Below, one piece after another: positions 1 to 10,064 of a stretch of 64,000 bases of DNA. The translations under genes were made by a program, and so were the position numbers. The stretch is from contig NZ_FMIQ01000006.1 of NCBI RefSeq assembly GCF_900095695.1, positions 186,001 to 250,000 on the forward strand, given 5' to 3'. The stretch comes from Hafnia alvei. Its GTDB lineage: Bacteria > Pseudomonadota > Gammaproteobacteria > Enterobacterales > Enterobacteriaceae. The notes beneath the pieces were generated by a model. That model had not been told where the DNA came from and made no database searches. It saw only the letters and a program-made list of their open reading frames with translations. Every line of letters starts with the position of its first letter. Within the stretch, counting starts at the first letter, position 1.

Positions 1-2
1 CA

Positions 3-164
3 GCTGATGCTGCTCTACATGACTTTTTAAGGAATATATCTGATGGCACTTTGGTTACAGATCGCTGCATCAATATAAACAATCGCTATCTTGATCGTCT
101 TCATCAGCTCTTATGCGCAGGGATTCGAGCGTTATATCTAATGCTGAAGGGGGCGCTTTCCTAG
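3..164 (+). CDS. Possible 3' end of an unidentified gene running in from the left edge
   Basis: Frame 3 is open from the window edge to a TAG at 162-164, about 53 codons, giving a residue mix plausible for a real protein (contains TLVTDRCINI and RYLDRLHQLL). I do not recognise the family and no start is visible. It converges on rcnR with a 29-base gap. It may equally be a chance open frame, because 53 codons is short. Confidence 0.25.
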   Translation, partial: ADAALHDFLRNISDGTLVTDRCININNRYLDRLHQLLCAGIRALYLMLKGALS

Positions 165-193
165 AACGAAGGCTCTCTTTACGTGATCTCAGC

Positions 194-466
194 TTATTTG
201 ATATAGGAATCCAGTACCTTTAACACAACGTCGAGATCTTCTTCGCGCTGTGCGACGTTGTCCTGATGCACAATATGTTCAGTCAGATGACCTTTAATGA
301 CCTCTCGCATTAATCCATTCACCGCACCACGAATAGCGGCAATCTGCTGTAATACCGCAGAGCATTCATGGGGCTCATCGAGCATTTTATTGAGTGCTGC
401 AACTTGCCCTTGAAGCTTGCTGGTGCGGGCTTTCAGCTTTTTTTTATCTCTAATCGTATGTGACAC
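194..466 (-). CDS. rcnR: Nickel/cobalt-responsive transcriptional repressor RcnR
   Basis: This cytoplasmic repressor of the CsoR/RcnR family shuts off rcnA and its own gene until Ni(II) or Co(II) binds. The 90-residue length equals the E. coli protein, and the sequence is nearly identical along its length. The metal ligands known for E. coli RcnR are all present: His3, Cys35, His60 and His64. The gene is divergent from rcnA across a 120-bp gap that carries two RcnR operator motifs, which explains joint control. The ATG at 464-466 gives the family-standard MSHTIRDK start. Identification is very secure. Confidence 0.97.
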   Translation of the reverse strand: MSHTIRDKKKLKARTSKLQGQVAALNKMLDEPHECSAVLQQIAAIRGAVNGLMREVIKGHLTEHIVHQDNVAQREEDLDVVLKVLDSYIK

Positions 467-515
467 AGCAACACCTTCATAACATTCTCAGGTATGCAAT
501 ATAGCACTTCATTTA

Positions 516-550
516 TACTGGGGGGTAGTATTTGATACTGGGGGGGAGTA
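516..550. promoter_or_regulatory. Two tandem RcnR operator sites
   Basis: Two copies of the known RcnR recognition pattern TACT-G6-N-AGTA lie head to tail. One is TACT-GGGGGG-T-AGTA at 516-530. The other is TACT-GGGGGG-G-AGTA at 536-550, five bases further on. They sit between divergent rcnR and rcnA, 36 bp before the rcnA start, so RcnR bound here should block both promoters. The motif is read directly; the regulation is from E. coli. Confidence 0.93.
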
Positions 551-586
551 TGCTTTTTTGCACCCATAATAGTAAGAATTATTATC

Positions 587-1528
<942 letters not shown>

Positions 1529-1578
1529 TCTTCAGATGTCCACTTTGAAGATTGCATTGAGTCCATAATTTTTTATCA

Positions 1579-1606
1579 AGCCCTGATGCAAGTTAGGGCT
1601 TTCATC
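1579..1606 (+). terminator. Weak candidate terminator after rcnA
   Basis: A six-base stem AGCCCT/AGGGCT (1579-1584 with 1595-1600) is followed by a short T-containing tail. It is 50 bp past the rcnA stop. The stem is short and the T run is broken, so the call is tentative. Confidence 0.4.
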
Positions 1607-2049
1607 TGTTGGAAATCCACTCACCGTCATACCGTTTTTTATCTCTTTCACAGAGATTAAGTCGTTGTGTTGTATAAAGAAATTAATAACTGTGGAAAAT
1701 TCCTAAATTTACTTCATTGATATTTTATAGTAGTTTGCACCTCGATATATAGCGGGTAATCGAGACACTGCTATGTGTAGCCCACATCTTTTCCTCCAAA
1801 TTATCCATCTATGTTACAGCGACGGAACGACTATGCGCTGTGCAACCAACAGCGTGTAGGTGGCAATCTTGGGGCTCGCTGCATAGTGCCCGCCATCTGG
1901 CTGTTTTTTATACCTGAGATTTGCGGCTCCTATAAGTTTTACCCTCTGGTTGGGCAAAGTGAAAAAAATCTCCTATAGATCAACGATACGCCCACGTCAC
2001 CTGCTCAGTTGCGGCTCTGCACCACTTTGAAATCACTTTGGGGTTTTTA
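1607..2049. other. Gene-free stretch and probable leader ahead of nfrB
   Basis: No open frame of note is present. The 3' half is GC-richer than the 5' half. The arms ACTATGC (1830-1836) and GCATAGT (1881-1887) could pair to enclose a structured segment. A run of six T follows at 1904-1909, but no clear terminator stem precedes it. I looked for a c-di-GMP riboswitch consensus and did not find one. The promoter for the nfr operon is expected here but I cannot fix its position. Confidence 0.5.
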
Positions 2050-4272
2050 ATGGATTGGATGGTTGATGCATTTACCACATATCTTTATGGCATAAAGATT
2101 ATTGCGATAACCTTAGCAATACTGATGCTTATCAGCGGTATTGATGATCTTTTCATCGATATTGTTTACTGGGCAAGGCGCATTTGGCGCAGTCTAACGA
2201 CCTACAAAAAGCATAAACACTTAAGCCACAAAGAGCTGTATAAGCCTGACGAAAAACCGCTGGCGATCATGGTTCCTGCCTGGAACGAAACCGGCGTCAT
2301 AGGCAATATGGCAGAGCTAGCCGCGACGACGCTAGATTATGAAAACTATCATATTTTTGTTGGCACCTACCCAAATGACCCAGACACCCAGCGTGATGTC
2401 GACGAGGTTTGTGCCTGATTTCCCAATATTCATAAAGTTGTCTGTGCACGACCGGGCCCAACCAGCAAAGCCGACTGTCTGAACAACGTACTCGATGCGA
2501 TCCTTCAGTTTGAGCAGAGTGCCAATTTTAAGTTTTCAGGGTTTATCCTGCACGATGCTGAAGATGTGATTTCGCCGATGGAGCTGAGATTGTTCAACTA
2601 TCTGGTTGAACGCAAAGATTTAATTCAAATCCCTGTTTATCCATTTGAACGCCCTTGGACAAGCTTTACCAGCCTGACCTACCTTGATGAATTTGCTGAA
2701 CAGCACGGCAAAGATGTACCGGTACGTGAAGTTATCGCGGGGCAGGTACCGAGCGCTGGCGTAGGGACCTGTTTTAGCCGTCGAGCGGTGATGGCGTTGT
2801 TAGCCGATGGTGATGGTATTGCTTTTGATGTGCAAAGTTTGACCGAAGACTATGACATTGGTTTTCGTTTAAAAGAGAAAGGGATGAAGGAGATTTTTGT
2901 TCGCTTCCCGGTATTGCCAGACGGGGTTAAGCCGCATTCAACGCCGTTCGGCCAGCGAGCCAGATCGGCCAATGTTATTTGCGTGCGTGAATATTTCCCC
3001 GATACCTACTCAACCGCGGTCAGACAAAAATCACGTTGGATTATTGGTATCGTCTTTCAAGGGTTCAAAACTCATCATTGGAGCAGCAGCCCGATGATGA
3101 ATTATTTCCTCTGGCGCGACAGAAAAGGGGCTATCAATAATTTCCTGAGCTTCTTCGCTATGCTGGTAATGATTCAACTGACCTTGCTGGCACTCTACCA
3201 ACGATTTTGGCCCGATGCGTGGCGCTTTTTATCGATTTTTACCGGCGACACATGGTTGTTCACGCTGCTGTGGATCAACTTTGGTCTTATGGTAAATCGT
3301 ATGTTCCAGCGAGTCGTTTTCGTGACGGTTTATTATGGACTGCGACAAGGCTTGATGTCGATTTTGCGCTTGTTCTGGGGCAATCTGATCAACTTTATGG
3401 CGAACTGGCGTGCGTTAAGGCAGGTGATTCAGCATGGCGATCCACGGCGAGTGGCTTGGGACAAAACCACCCATGATTTTCCTAGCGTGGGTCAGAACCG
3501 CGCATTGCGTTTGTTAGGTTCGATTCTGATTGAGCAAGGTGCAGTCACGCAGGAACAGCTCGAAGATGCGTTGGTCAACCGTATTCCAGGTTTAAAACTG
3601 GGCAATACGTTGGTACATCGCGGCATCATCACGCCAATGCAGCTGGCTCAAGCCTTAGCAGTACAAAATGATGTTACGGCAGAATCTATTGATGAACGCA
3701 AAATAGATCCGGCGCTGATCGAAAAAGTGCCTGCCTCTGTCGCTTTGCACTATGCGGCGCTGCCGATACGCGAAGAGAATGAGAAAATGATCTTCGCTTG
3801 CGAAAGTGCGATAGACCCTGTTTCGTTGGCGGCGCTGGCGCGCAAAGTTGGAAAGCGGGTCAGCTACGTTATTGCGCCGAGCGGGCAGGTGGTGGTGGGG
3901 CTGCGTCATTGGTATGCGCGTCTTCGAGGAAAGGATCACTACGCCATGCTTGAAAGAGCGGTGGCTGAGAAGTGGCTTACTCAGGAGCAAAGCGAGTCAA
4001 TCTGGTCGAACTTTGTTTCGCGCCAATTGCTGTTTGCGGAAATCTTGGCATCGCTTGGGAGCATTGATGGTGCTTCGCTTAAGGCATTGTTGCTTCGACA
4101 CGAGCGTAGCATTTTGCCACTTGGCGAGTTTTTAGTGACCGAAAATGTGGTGAGCCAAGCAACGCTGAATCGCGCCCTCGAAATACAAAAAGAACTACAG
4201 CCAACGCTCGCGTCATTGCTGGCGCAGGCGGGATTAAGTCAGGAACAAATTCAGATGCTGGAGGCCGCATGA
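2050..4272 (+). pseudogene. nfrB: nfrB, c-di-GMP-controlled glycosyltransferase of the N4 receptor glycan, with one in-frame TGA
   Basis: NfrB is an inner-membrane family 2-type glycosyltransferase. In E. coli it makes a ManNAc-containing surface glycan (the phage N4 receptor) when its C-terminal MshEN domain binds c-di-GMP. The reading frame from the ATG at 2050 is intact for 740 codons except for TGA at 2416-2418 (codon 123), where E. coli NfrB has Arg in DEVCARFPN. Sequence on both sides matches E. coli without any shift, so a single CGA-to-TGA type change explains it. Preserved parts are the DAED metal motif (about residue 169), TED (about 265), QKSRW (about 326), membrane helices, and the MshEN region from about residue 485 with its LGSILIEQGAVTQEQL signature. 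The downstream GTG at 2566 would yield only a 568-residue piece lacking the start of the catalytic domain. It overlaps nfrA by four bases. Confidence 0.88.
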
Positions 4273-7244
4273 TTAAGCGTTGTCACCTCAGCGTGCTCAT
4301 CGGCTCAGTTTTGATGAGCACGGTGGCTTTTGCGGCGCCGGAACCGGGAAGTTCAGAGGATCTCGGTATTAGTGACCGCCAATACTTCATGGTTTACCCG
4401 CATCTGGAAAAAGCGATGCGGGCGCTCAAAGAACAGCGTGAAAATGTGGCTATCAGTGAATTTGAACGAGCCCACAGGCAAGCACCGGAAAGTGCGCGTT
4501 TAGCCCTTTATCTCTCTGAAGCTTATCGCCACTTTGGGCATGATAAGCAGGCGAAAGCGGTATTAGATCGGCAGTTGAAAAGAACCCCAAGCAGTGCGCA
4601 AGGTTATATCGAATTAAAAGCGGCGCTCGAGGCGGTTCCGGGAAAAACGTGGACTATCAATACGCTGGCAGATTTAAAACGCTATCAAGCTGATTGCGAC
4701 AGCGATCCTACGAGTTACTGTCGCAGCGATGTTGGGCAGCATGCACTGCGTCTGGGTCAGTTTGATATCGCTAAAGTGCAGCTTAACGATGCTAAATTCA
4801 ACGCCACGCCGGAAGGACATACGCTGGCGGATGCCATTATGCAAAGGGCGATCTTCCTGAAAAAATGGGATGACGTTGACGACAGCTTCGAGCGACTACG
4901 CACGCAGGGTAAGCTGACATACGAACAGTCAAATCAGTGGTTTGGTATTTTACTGGCACAGCATAGCGACGACAGACTCGTCGCGCTGCAAGGGATCAAC
5001 GTGATGAACGCGCCCTTGCAGCAGCTACATTATGCTCAGTCGCTGGCGCTGCGTAATGAAAATGCTCGCCTTAGTACCTATCTTCAAACGCGAACGCCGC
5101 GTTTTGTACAACAGGATCAGGAACGCGGTTGGCTCTATTTACTGGCAAAATATAGTCAGGATCCAAGTGAGGCGTTAGCCAGCTACCCCACTGACTTTGC
5201 TGAAAACCAAACCTATATCGCGCAAACGCTAATCCCGGATCGCATTGCACAGCACGATCTTGCGGGGGCCAAACGCCTACTGGCGGGATATTCCCGCGAT
5301 CAGCTGTTAGAGCAGCGGTTGCAATTGAGCGAAGCGGAAAACGATACTGCGCAAATAGTGCAGCTTGCACGACAGATGTATCAGCGATCGCCGCAGGATC
5401 TCACATTACTCGATCGGCTTAGCTATCAGCTGGTTCAGACCGGGCAGAAGGCAGAGGCTAGCCGCTTGTTACTGGTGCGCTATCCATATCAAAACGCGGG
5501 CGCAACGGGACAAAACCTGACTGGCCGCTTAATGCTTCTGCTAAAAGAGGATCCCCGTTTGCTGACGGCAAAAGACATCGAACGATTGTCGGTGCCGTTG
5601 CCAACGCCACAGCAGCGAATGCAGCAAGCATCGGTATTCAACACTGAGGAACAGTGCCCGATTGTGCGTCGTTTGCTGGGCGATATGTCGCCAGAATATG
5701 GTGCTACGGCATGGTATCAATTAGCTAACTGCTATCACACTGATTCGCCGGGGCTCGCTCTGTTCGCGTATCAGCAGGCCGATCGGCGTCAACCGAATAC
5801 CTTCAGCAAGCGCTCGCTCGCCTACCAAGCCTATGCGGTTCAAGATTTCCAAGCCGCTACACGCGCATGGTCTGCGGTTCCGGTGGCTGATATGAGCGCG
5901 AACGACACGATGGCGGCGGCAAATAGTGCGCTGGCTGCCCACGATATTCGTGCGTTAACGGGGTGGCTTCGCGAAGCGAAGAAGCATCAGCAAGATAAAA
6001 CGGCGGAATATTGGTGGCTGCATTCTCATAGCCAAAACGCTCCATCCGGCGCTCTGGCTGACTTGAATCGTTCCATTGAAATTAAACCGATGGCATCAGC
6101 GTTGGCCGACCGTGCGGCGCTGTATCGCCAACAAGGTCAGCTTAATCTAGCGTTGGCTGATTTGCGTCAGGCGATCGCCTTAGAGCCTGATAATACGGCC
6201 AACCATGCGGCGTTGGGTTATGCCTTATGGGATGCGGATCAAATTGCGCTATCTCGCGATGAGCTGAAACTGGCGGAACAAAATACGCCAGACGATCCTG
6301 CTTTGATTCAACAGTTGGCCTATGTAAATCAACGTTTAGATGACATTCCACAGGCGCAAAGCTATACCGAACGCGTGGTGGATGATATCGATCGAGCCTA
6401 TGCGCCGCAGGGATTGAGCGAGCAGGATAACGAGCGTCGATTCAATTTCCGCCGCATGCATGAAGACACTGGGCGTCGCTGGACATTTAGCGTTGATACA
6501 TCGATGGGGCTGTCGGGTAAGAATAGCATTCCAAACAGCAGTGTATTAGGCAGTTCGGCCCAGCCGTATGCCGCGCGCAGAAGTTACGGGCAGATGGAGG
6601 CGGAATACCGCATCGGACACAACCAAATTGTGGATGGTGATTTGCTATCTGTTTACAGTCGCGTGTTTGCCGGTAGCGGAAACGAAGGTAACTTCTTACC
6701 CACTAAGGCACCGATGATGGGGCTTGGCGTTCGCTGGAAACCGCTGCGCGAGCAGGTGTTTTATTTAGCGGCAGAACAGCAAATTCCGCTGGATAGACAT
6801 GAAAGCGAAGCGGATATGCTACTGCGCGCCAGCGCATCCTTCCTTAACGGCGGCAAGTATAGCGATGAATGGCATCCTAATGGGAACGGTTGGATCGCGC
6901 AAAACCTCTATCTGGATGCGGCTCACTACGTCAAACAGGATAGCCAAAGTTACACCGCTGATTATCGACTGAGCTGGCATCAGAAAATCCCTAATATTCC
7001 AAGTGCGCAAACTGTGGAACCCTATGGGCATCTGCAATATAACGCCACTCAGAACGGTGCATATTCTGATGCTAAACTCGGTGGCGTTGGCGTGCGCTGG
7101 AATATGTGGTCAGGCGAAAATCATTATGATGCCTACCCGCACAAAATCAGCGTTGGTATTGAATTCCAACATTTATTTAGTGGGAAGAACCAAATCGTGG
7201 AATCTAAAAATGGCGCCTTTGTGACCTTTGGAGGACGCTGGTAA
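4269..7244 (+). CDS. nfrA: NfrA, outer-membrane glycan exporter / bacteriophage N4 receptor
   Basis: NfrA carries the NfrB-made glycan across the periplasm and outer membrane and is the irreversible receptor for phage N4 in E. coli. The 991-residue length matches E. coli NfrA (990). A signal peptide ends near VAFA-APEPG (residue about 22). TPR-like helical repeats fill the first two thirds, for example ALADRAALYRQQGQLNLALA and the following units around residues 610-690. The last 250 residues are rich in alternating beta strands and end in an aromatic residue (GGRW), as expected for an outer-membrane barrel. Its ATG overlaps the nfrB stop (ATGA) and its stop overlaps ybcH, so the three genes are translationally coupled. 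The gene is intact even though nfrB has a stop codon. Confidence 0.93.
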   Translation: MIKRCHLSVLIGSVLMSTVAFAAPEPGSSEDLGISDRQYFMVYPHLEKAMRALKEQRENVAISEFERAHRQAPESARLALYLSEAYRHFGHDKQAKAVLDRQLKRTPSSAQGYIELKAALEAVPGKTWTINTLADLKRYQADCDSDPTSYCRSDVGQHALRLGQFDIAKVQLNDAKFNATPEGHTLADAIMQRAIFLKKWDDVDDSFERLRTQGKLTYEQSNQWFGILLAQHSDDRLVALQGINVMNAPLQQLHYAQSLALRNENARLSTYLQTRTPRFVQQDQERGWLYLLAKYSQDPSEALASYPTDFAENQTYIAQTLIPDRIAQHDLAGAKRLLAGYSRDQLLEQRLQLSEAENDTAQIVQLARQMYQRSPQDLTLLDRLSYQLVQTGQKAEASRLLLVRYPYQNAGATGQNLTGRLMLLLKEDPRLLTAKDIERLSVPLPTPQQRMQQASVFNTEEQCPIVRRLLGDMSPEYGATAWYQLANCYHTDSPGLALFAYQQADRRQPNTFSKRSLAYQAYAVQDFQAATRAWSAVPVADMSANDTMAAANSALAAHDIRALTGWLREAKKHQQDKTAEYWWLHSHSQNAPSGALADLNRSIEIKPMASALADRAALYRQQGQLNLALADLRQAIALEPDNTANHAALGYALWDADQIALSRDELKLAEQNTPDDPALIQQLAYVNQRLDDIPQAQSYTERVVDDIDRAYAPQGLSEQDNERRFNFRRMHEDTGRRWTFSVDTSMGLSGKNSIPNSSVLGSSAQPYAARRSYGQMEAEYRIGHNQIVDGDLLSVYSRVFAGSGNEGNFLPTKAPMMGLGVRWKPLREQVFYLAAEQQIPLDRHESEADMLLRASASFLNGGKYSDEWHPNGNGWIAQNLYLDAAHYVKQDSQSYTADYRLSWHQKIPNIPSAQTVEPYGHLQYNATQNGAYSDAKLGGVGVRWNMWSGENHYDAYPHKISVGIEFQHLFSGKNQIVESKNGAFVTFGGRW

Positions 7245-8143
7245 TGACAATAATCTCTCGCTGGTGCGTCTTATTACTCTTGCTGATAGCACCTTGGGCG
7301 CACGCGATGAACGCCATAATTTATCAGCCGCAGCTTAGAGATATGAGCGCGGATAAATCCCAGTGGCGAACGCTGATGGACACATTACGCGATGCGGGTT
7401 TCGATACCTTAGTGCTGCAGTGGAGCGAATATGGCAGCGCCTTTAGCCAAGGGGAAGAGCAGCAGTGGCTGATGGATCGCGCACGCGTTGCGCACGACCG
7501 CGGATTGCATATCGTGGTGGGTCTGCATGCTGACCCCGAGTTTTTCACCCGCCAAAACCAACCCGTGAAGGCATTAGGCAATTACCTAAACCGCCAGCGC
7601 ACACAGGATGTTGCCGTTGCTCAGCGCTGGATAGATAAGTTTGGTAGCGCAAATATTGCGGGTTGGTATCTGACGCCTGAGCTGGATGATTTACGCTGGC
7701 GTGATGAAACAAGTCGTTCGGTGGCCGTGAAATGGCTGACTGAAACTAAGCAATCGTTGCTGGCTGTCGCCGATAAACCGGTGAGCATCAGTAGCTTTTT
7801 TGCCGGTAATATGACGCCAGACACTTACCGCGATACGGTGGCTGATTTTGCGGCGACTGGGGTGAAGATCTGGGTTCAGGATGGCGCGGGTGTGGATAAA
7901 CTCAGCCAACGCGAACGTTCACTGTATTTAAATACCACGGTAGGATGCGAGAAAACATCGCCAGCGGCGGGTGAGGTTTTTGAAATCTTCCGCCAAATCA
8001 AAGGCGATAAAGCCTTTCATGCACAGCCGGCATCGGCGCAAGAAATTAGCTCGGTGTTGCGCCAAACCTCAGCCTGTGGAAAAGATAAGCTGATATTCTC
8101 GCTGCGCTATTTACCCGCGGCTGTGGGCATTTTGGCTTATTAA
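7244..8143 (+). CDS. ybcH: YbcH-like periplasmic protein, DUF4434 family
   Basis: This is the third gene of the nfr operon, as in E. coli, starting inside the nfrA stop (TAATG). An N-terminal signal peptide (residues 1 to about 21, a run of Leu and Ile ending in HA) sends it to the periplasm. The remainder has the pattern of a TIM-barrel glycoside-hydrolase-like fold (DUF4434), with acidic residues such as those in LQWSEYG and LTPELDDL that could be catalytic. Position suggests trimming or release of the NfrA-exported glycan, but this is inference and no activity is established. Family and position are clear. Confidence 0.85.
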   Translation: MTIISRWCVLLLLLIAPWAHAMNAIIYQPQLRDMSADKSQWRTLMDTLRDAGFDTLVLQWSEYGSAFSQGEEQQWLMDRARVAHDRGLHIVVGLHADPEFFTRQNQPVKALGNYLNRQRTQDVAVAQRWIDKFGSANIAGWYLTPELDDLRWRDETSRSVAVKWLTETKQSLLAVADKPVSISSFFAGNMTPDTYRDTVADFAATGVKIWVQDGAGVDKLSQRERSLYLNTTVGCEKTSPAAGEVFEIFRQIKGDKAFHAQPASAQEISSVLRQTSACGKDKLIFSLRYLPAAVGILAY

Positions 8144-8153
8144 GTTCATGATG

Positions 8154-8195
8154 TGTTGGCACTTTGCGGATGATTTGCAGGGTGCCAGCATTTTA
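8154..8195 (+). terminator. Terminator of the nfrB-nfrA-ybcH operon
   Basis: The stem TGTTGGCAC/GTGCCAGCA (8154-8162 with 8182-8190, one G-T pair) is followed at once by TTTTA. It starts 10 bp past the ybcH stop. The loop is rather long at 19 bases. Confidence 0.55.
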
Positions 8196-8288
8196 AAGAA
8201 ATTTATAGCGTGTAAGCGATAGCTGATGCCGCAGCAGTAAACCCCTCCGAACCTATTTACCATTCTCTTTTCGCTAACGCTGAAACAT

Positions 8289-8402
8289 TCACATCAGATT
8301 AGATGCCAAAATAATGATGTAGAGCGCCAGCATCACAACAGTGGTTCCTGCGACAAGATACCGATCTTGGCGTTTGCTATCAGATTTGTTTTGGTTAGGC
8401 AT
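8289..8402 (-). CDS. Candidate 37-residue single-pass membrane protein
   Basis: A short frame on the minus strand starts with ATG at 8400-8402 and stops with TGA at 8289-8291. The product has a charged N-terminus (MPNQNKSDSKRQDRY) and then about 20 hydrophobic residues (LVAGTTVVMLALYIIILA). This is the layout of small enteric inner-membrane proteins. The ribosome site upstream is poor. I do not recognise a family, and chance occurrence is possible. The rest of 8200-8714 shows no other gene; the brnQ-type promoter must lie there. Confidence 0.45.
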   Translation of the reverse strand: MPNQNKSDSKRQDRYLVAGTTVVMLALYIIILASNLM

Positions 8403-8714
8403 ATCGGGTCTCAAAAGGTCAATGAGTTGGCTAAGTCTAGGTCAAACTGCCGGAACAGGCCGATTATGGGTATGACAGACCGTGAGGTGACGAACCTTAA
8501 CATAGGTTTATTTTTCAACTCAATGTTGATTTTTCAACTTCCCGTTGATAATTTGAATCCAACACATCACCGGGCAGCGATGTGATAAATTATGTATATA
8601 TCAGGCTGATATTTCGGCTTGAATCATTTCTGATTACTTTAGATGAGTGCGCATGCCGCGTGGTCGGTAAGGTTTTGCTCAGAGAACACCCAGACACAAA
8701 GCGGCTTATAACCT

Positions 8715-10004
8715 ATGAATGTTAGACAAACTATAACACTTGGATTTATGACTTTTGCGCTCTTCGTCGGCGCAGGAAACATCATCTTTCCCCCCTTTAT
8801 TGGCCTAAGAGCCGGTGAGAATTTTTGGTATGCCACCGGGGGATTTTTAATTACCGGCGTGGGTTTACCGGTGCTGGCGCTGATTGCGATGGCGCGTAAC
8901 AACGGTTCATTGGTGGAATTGACTAAGCCGGCAGGTAAGCTGTTTGGTCTGATCCTTTCACTGATTTGTTATCTGGCGCTGGGGCCGCTGTTTGGCGCAC
9001 CGCGAACCGCCACCGTTTCTTATGAAATCGGTATTAATCCGCTGTTTTCAGGCCATGTGCCACTCAGCGTATTTAGTCTATTGTTCTTTATTGCCGTGGT
9101 TCTATGCTCGCTGAACCCGCTAAAGCTGATTGATATTGTGGGCAAGTTTCTTTCGCCGATCAAAGTGGCTTCGCTTGGCGCTTTGGGGTTGTACGCATTC
9201 TGGCGTCCGGCAGGCAACGAACTGTTCACGTTTCCCGAATATGTAGAGAATCCGCTCTCCAGCGGCATGATTAACGGCTATCTCACCATGGATACGCTGG
9301 CCGCACTGGTGTTTAGTATTATTATCGTGAATGCCATTAAGTCACATGGCGTTGACTCATCACAGCGGATCACGCGCTACATGGTTATCACTGGGTTGAT
9401 TGCCGCAGCAGGGCTGACCTATGTTTACGTCAGCCTGTTCTATTTAGGTGCCTATAGTCTGCCGCTGGCGCGTTCAGCCACTAACGGCGCTGATGTTTTA
9501 CATGCCTTCATCGTGAATGGGTTCGGCTATCAAGGCAGCGTATTTTTGGCCTTTATCATTACCGTTGCCTGCTTGGTGACGGCGATTGGCCTAACCAGCG
9601 CCTGTGCTTCCTATTTCAGTCAGATAACGGGTAAATCCTACAAGATGTTCGTGGTGATTTTGGCCGCCGCCTCTATGCTGCTGTCTAATCTTGGGCTGAC
9701 CGAAATTATTCACTTCTCTTTGCCCGCGTTAACCTCGGTCTATCCGCCATTCATTGTGCTGGTGATATATGGCGCGCTGGCTAGACCGGGCGATCATTCT
9801 GTCGCCCTGTGCATGCCTGCAACGCTGGTTGCGTTCGTCATCGGGATTTTACAAAGCGTGGTTCCAGCCGAAGAGCTGCCTTGGGTGGCCGGAAACCTTC
9901 CATTCTATAAAGAGGGTATGGCGTGGATTATTCCAACTATCGTGGTCTTTATGCTCAGCGCGGTATGTGCGAAATATAAGAAGCCGGTACCGGTTGAGAA
10001 TTAA
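8715..10004 (+). CDS. brnQ: BrnQ-family branched-chain amino acid:cation symporter
   Basis: This inner-membrane transporter of the LIVCS family takes up leucine, isoleucine and valine with Na+ or H+. Family signatures are clear: GFMTFALFVGAGNIIFPP near the N-terminus, GPLFGAPRTATVSYEIGI around residue 90, NGYLTMDTLAALVFSIIIVNAIKSHG in the middle and TAIGLTSACASYFSQ around residue 290. The 429 residues and about 12 hydrophobic segments fit the family (E. coli BrnQ has 439). Identity to E. coli BrnQ looks only moderate, so it could be a paralog rather than the orthologous gene. It is a single-gene unit, convergent with mdtG and separated from it by a strong inverted repeat. Confidence 0.85.
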   Translation: MNVRQTITLGFMTFALFVGAGNIIFPPFIGLRAGENFWYATGGFLITGVGLPVLALIAMARNNGSLVELTKPAGKLFGLILSLICYLALGPLFGAPRTATVSYEIGINPLFSGHVPLSVFSLLFFIAVVLCSLNPLKLIDIVGKFLSPIKVASLGALGLYAFWRPAGNELFTFPEYVENPLSSGMINGYLTMDTLAALVFSIIIVNAIKSHGVDSSQRITRYMVITGLIAAAGLTYVYVSLFYLGAYSLPLARSATNGADVLHAFIVNGFGYQGSVFLAFIITVACLVTAIGLTSACASYFSQITGKSYKMFVVILAAASMLLSNLGLTEIIHFSLPALTSVYPPFIVLVIYGALARPGDHSVALCMPATLVAFVIGILQSVVPAEELPWVAGNLPFYKEGMAWIIPTIVVFMLSAVCAKYKKPVPVEN

Positions 10005-10016
10005 ATACCAACAGAT

Positions 10017-10048
10017 ATTACGGCAACATGGCGTTGTGTTGCCGTAAT
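10017..10048. terminator. Bidirectional terminator-like hairpin between brnQ and mdtG
   Basis: A perfect 12-bp stem (ATTACGGCAACA at 10017-10028 with its complement at 10037-10048) has an 8-base loop. It sits between two convergent genes, where it can serve both. There is no strong T run on either side. Confidence 0.6.
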
Positions 10049-10064
10049 GCGGAATCGTCAGTCC

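Noticed and set aside
1607-2049. c-di-GMP riboswitch ahead of the nfr operon
   Set aside because: The operon is c-di-GMP-linked, but I could not find the GEMM-I or GEMM-II conserved segments.
2416-2418. TGA in nfrB as a selenocysteine codon
   Set aside because: The aligned E. coli residue is Arg, not Cys or Sec, and no redox motif or selenoprotein family is involved.
8367-8585. 72-codon plus-strand frame before brnQ
   Set aside because: Unconvincing residue mix, no ribosome site, overlaps the better small membrane-protein candidate on the other strand.
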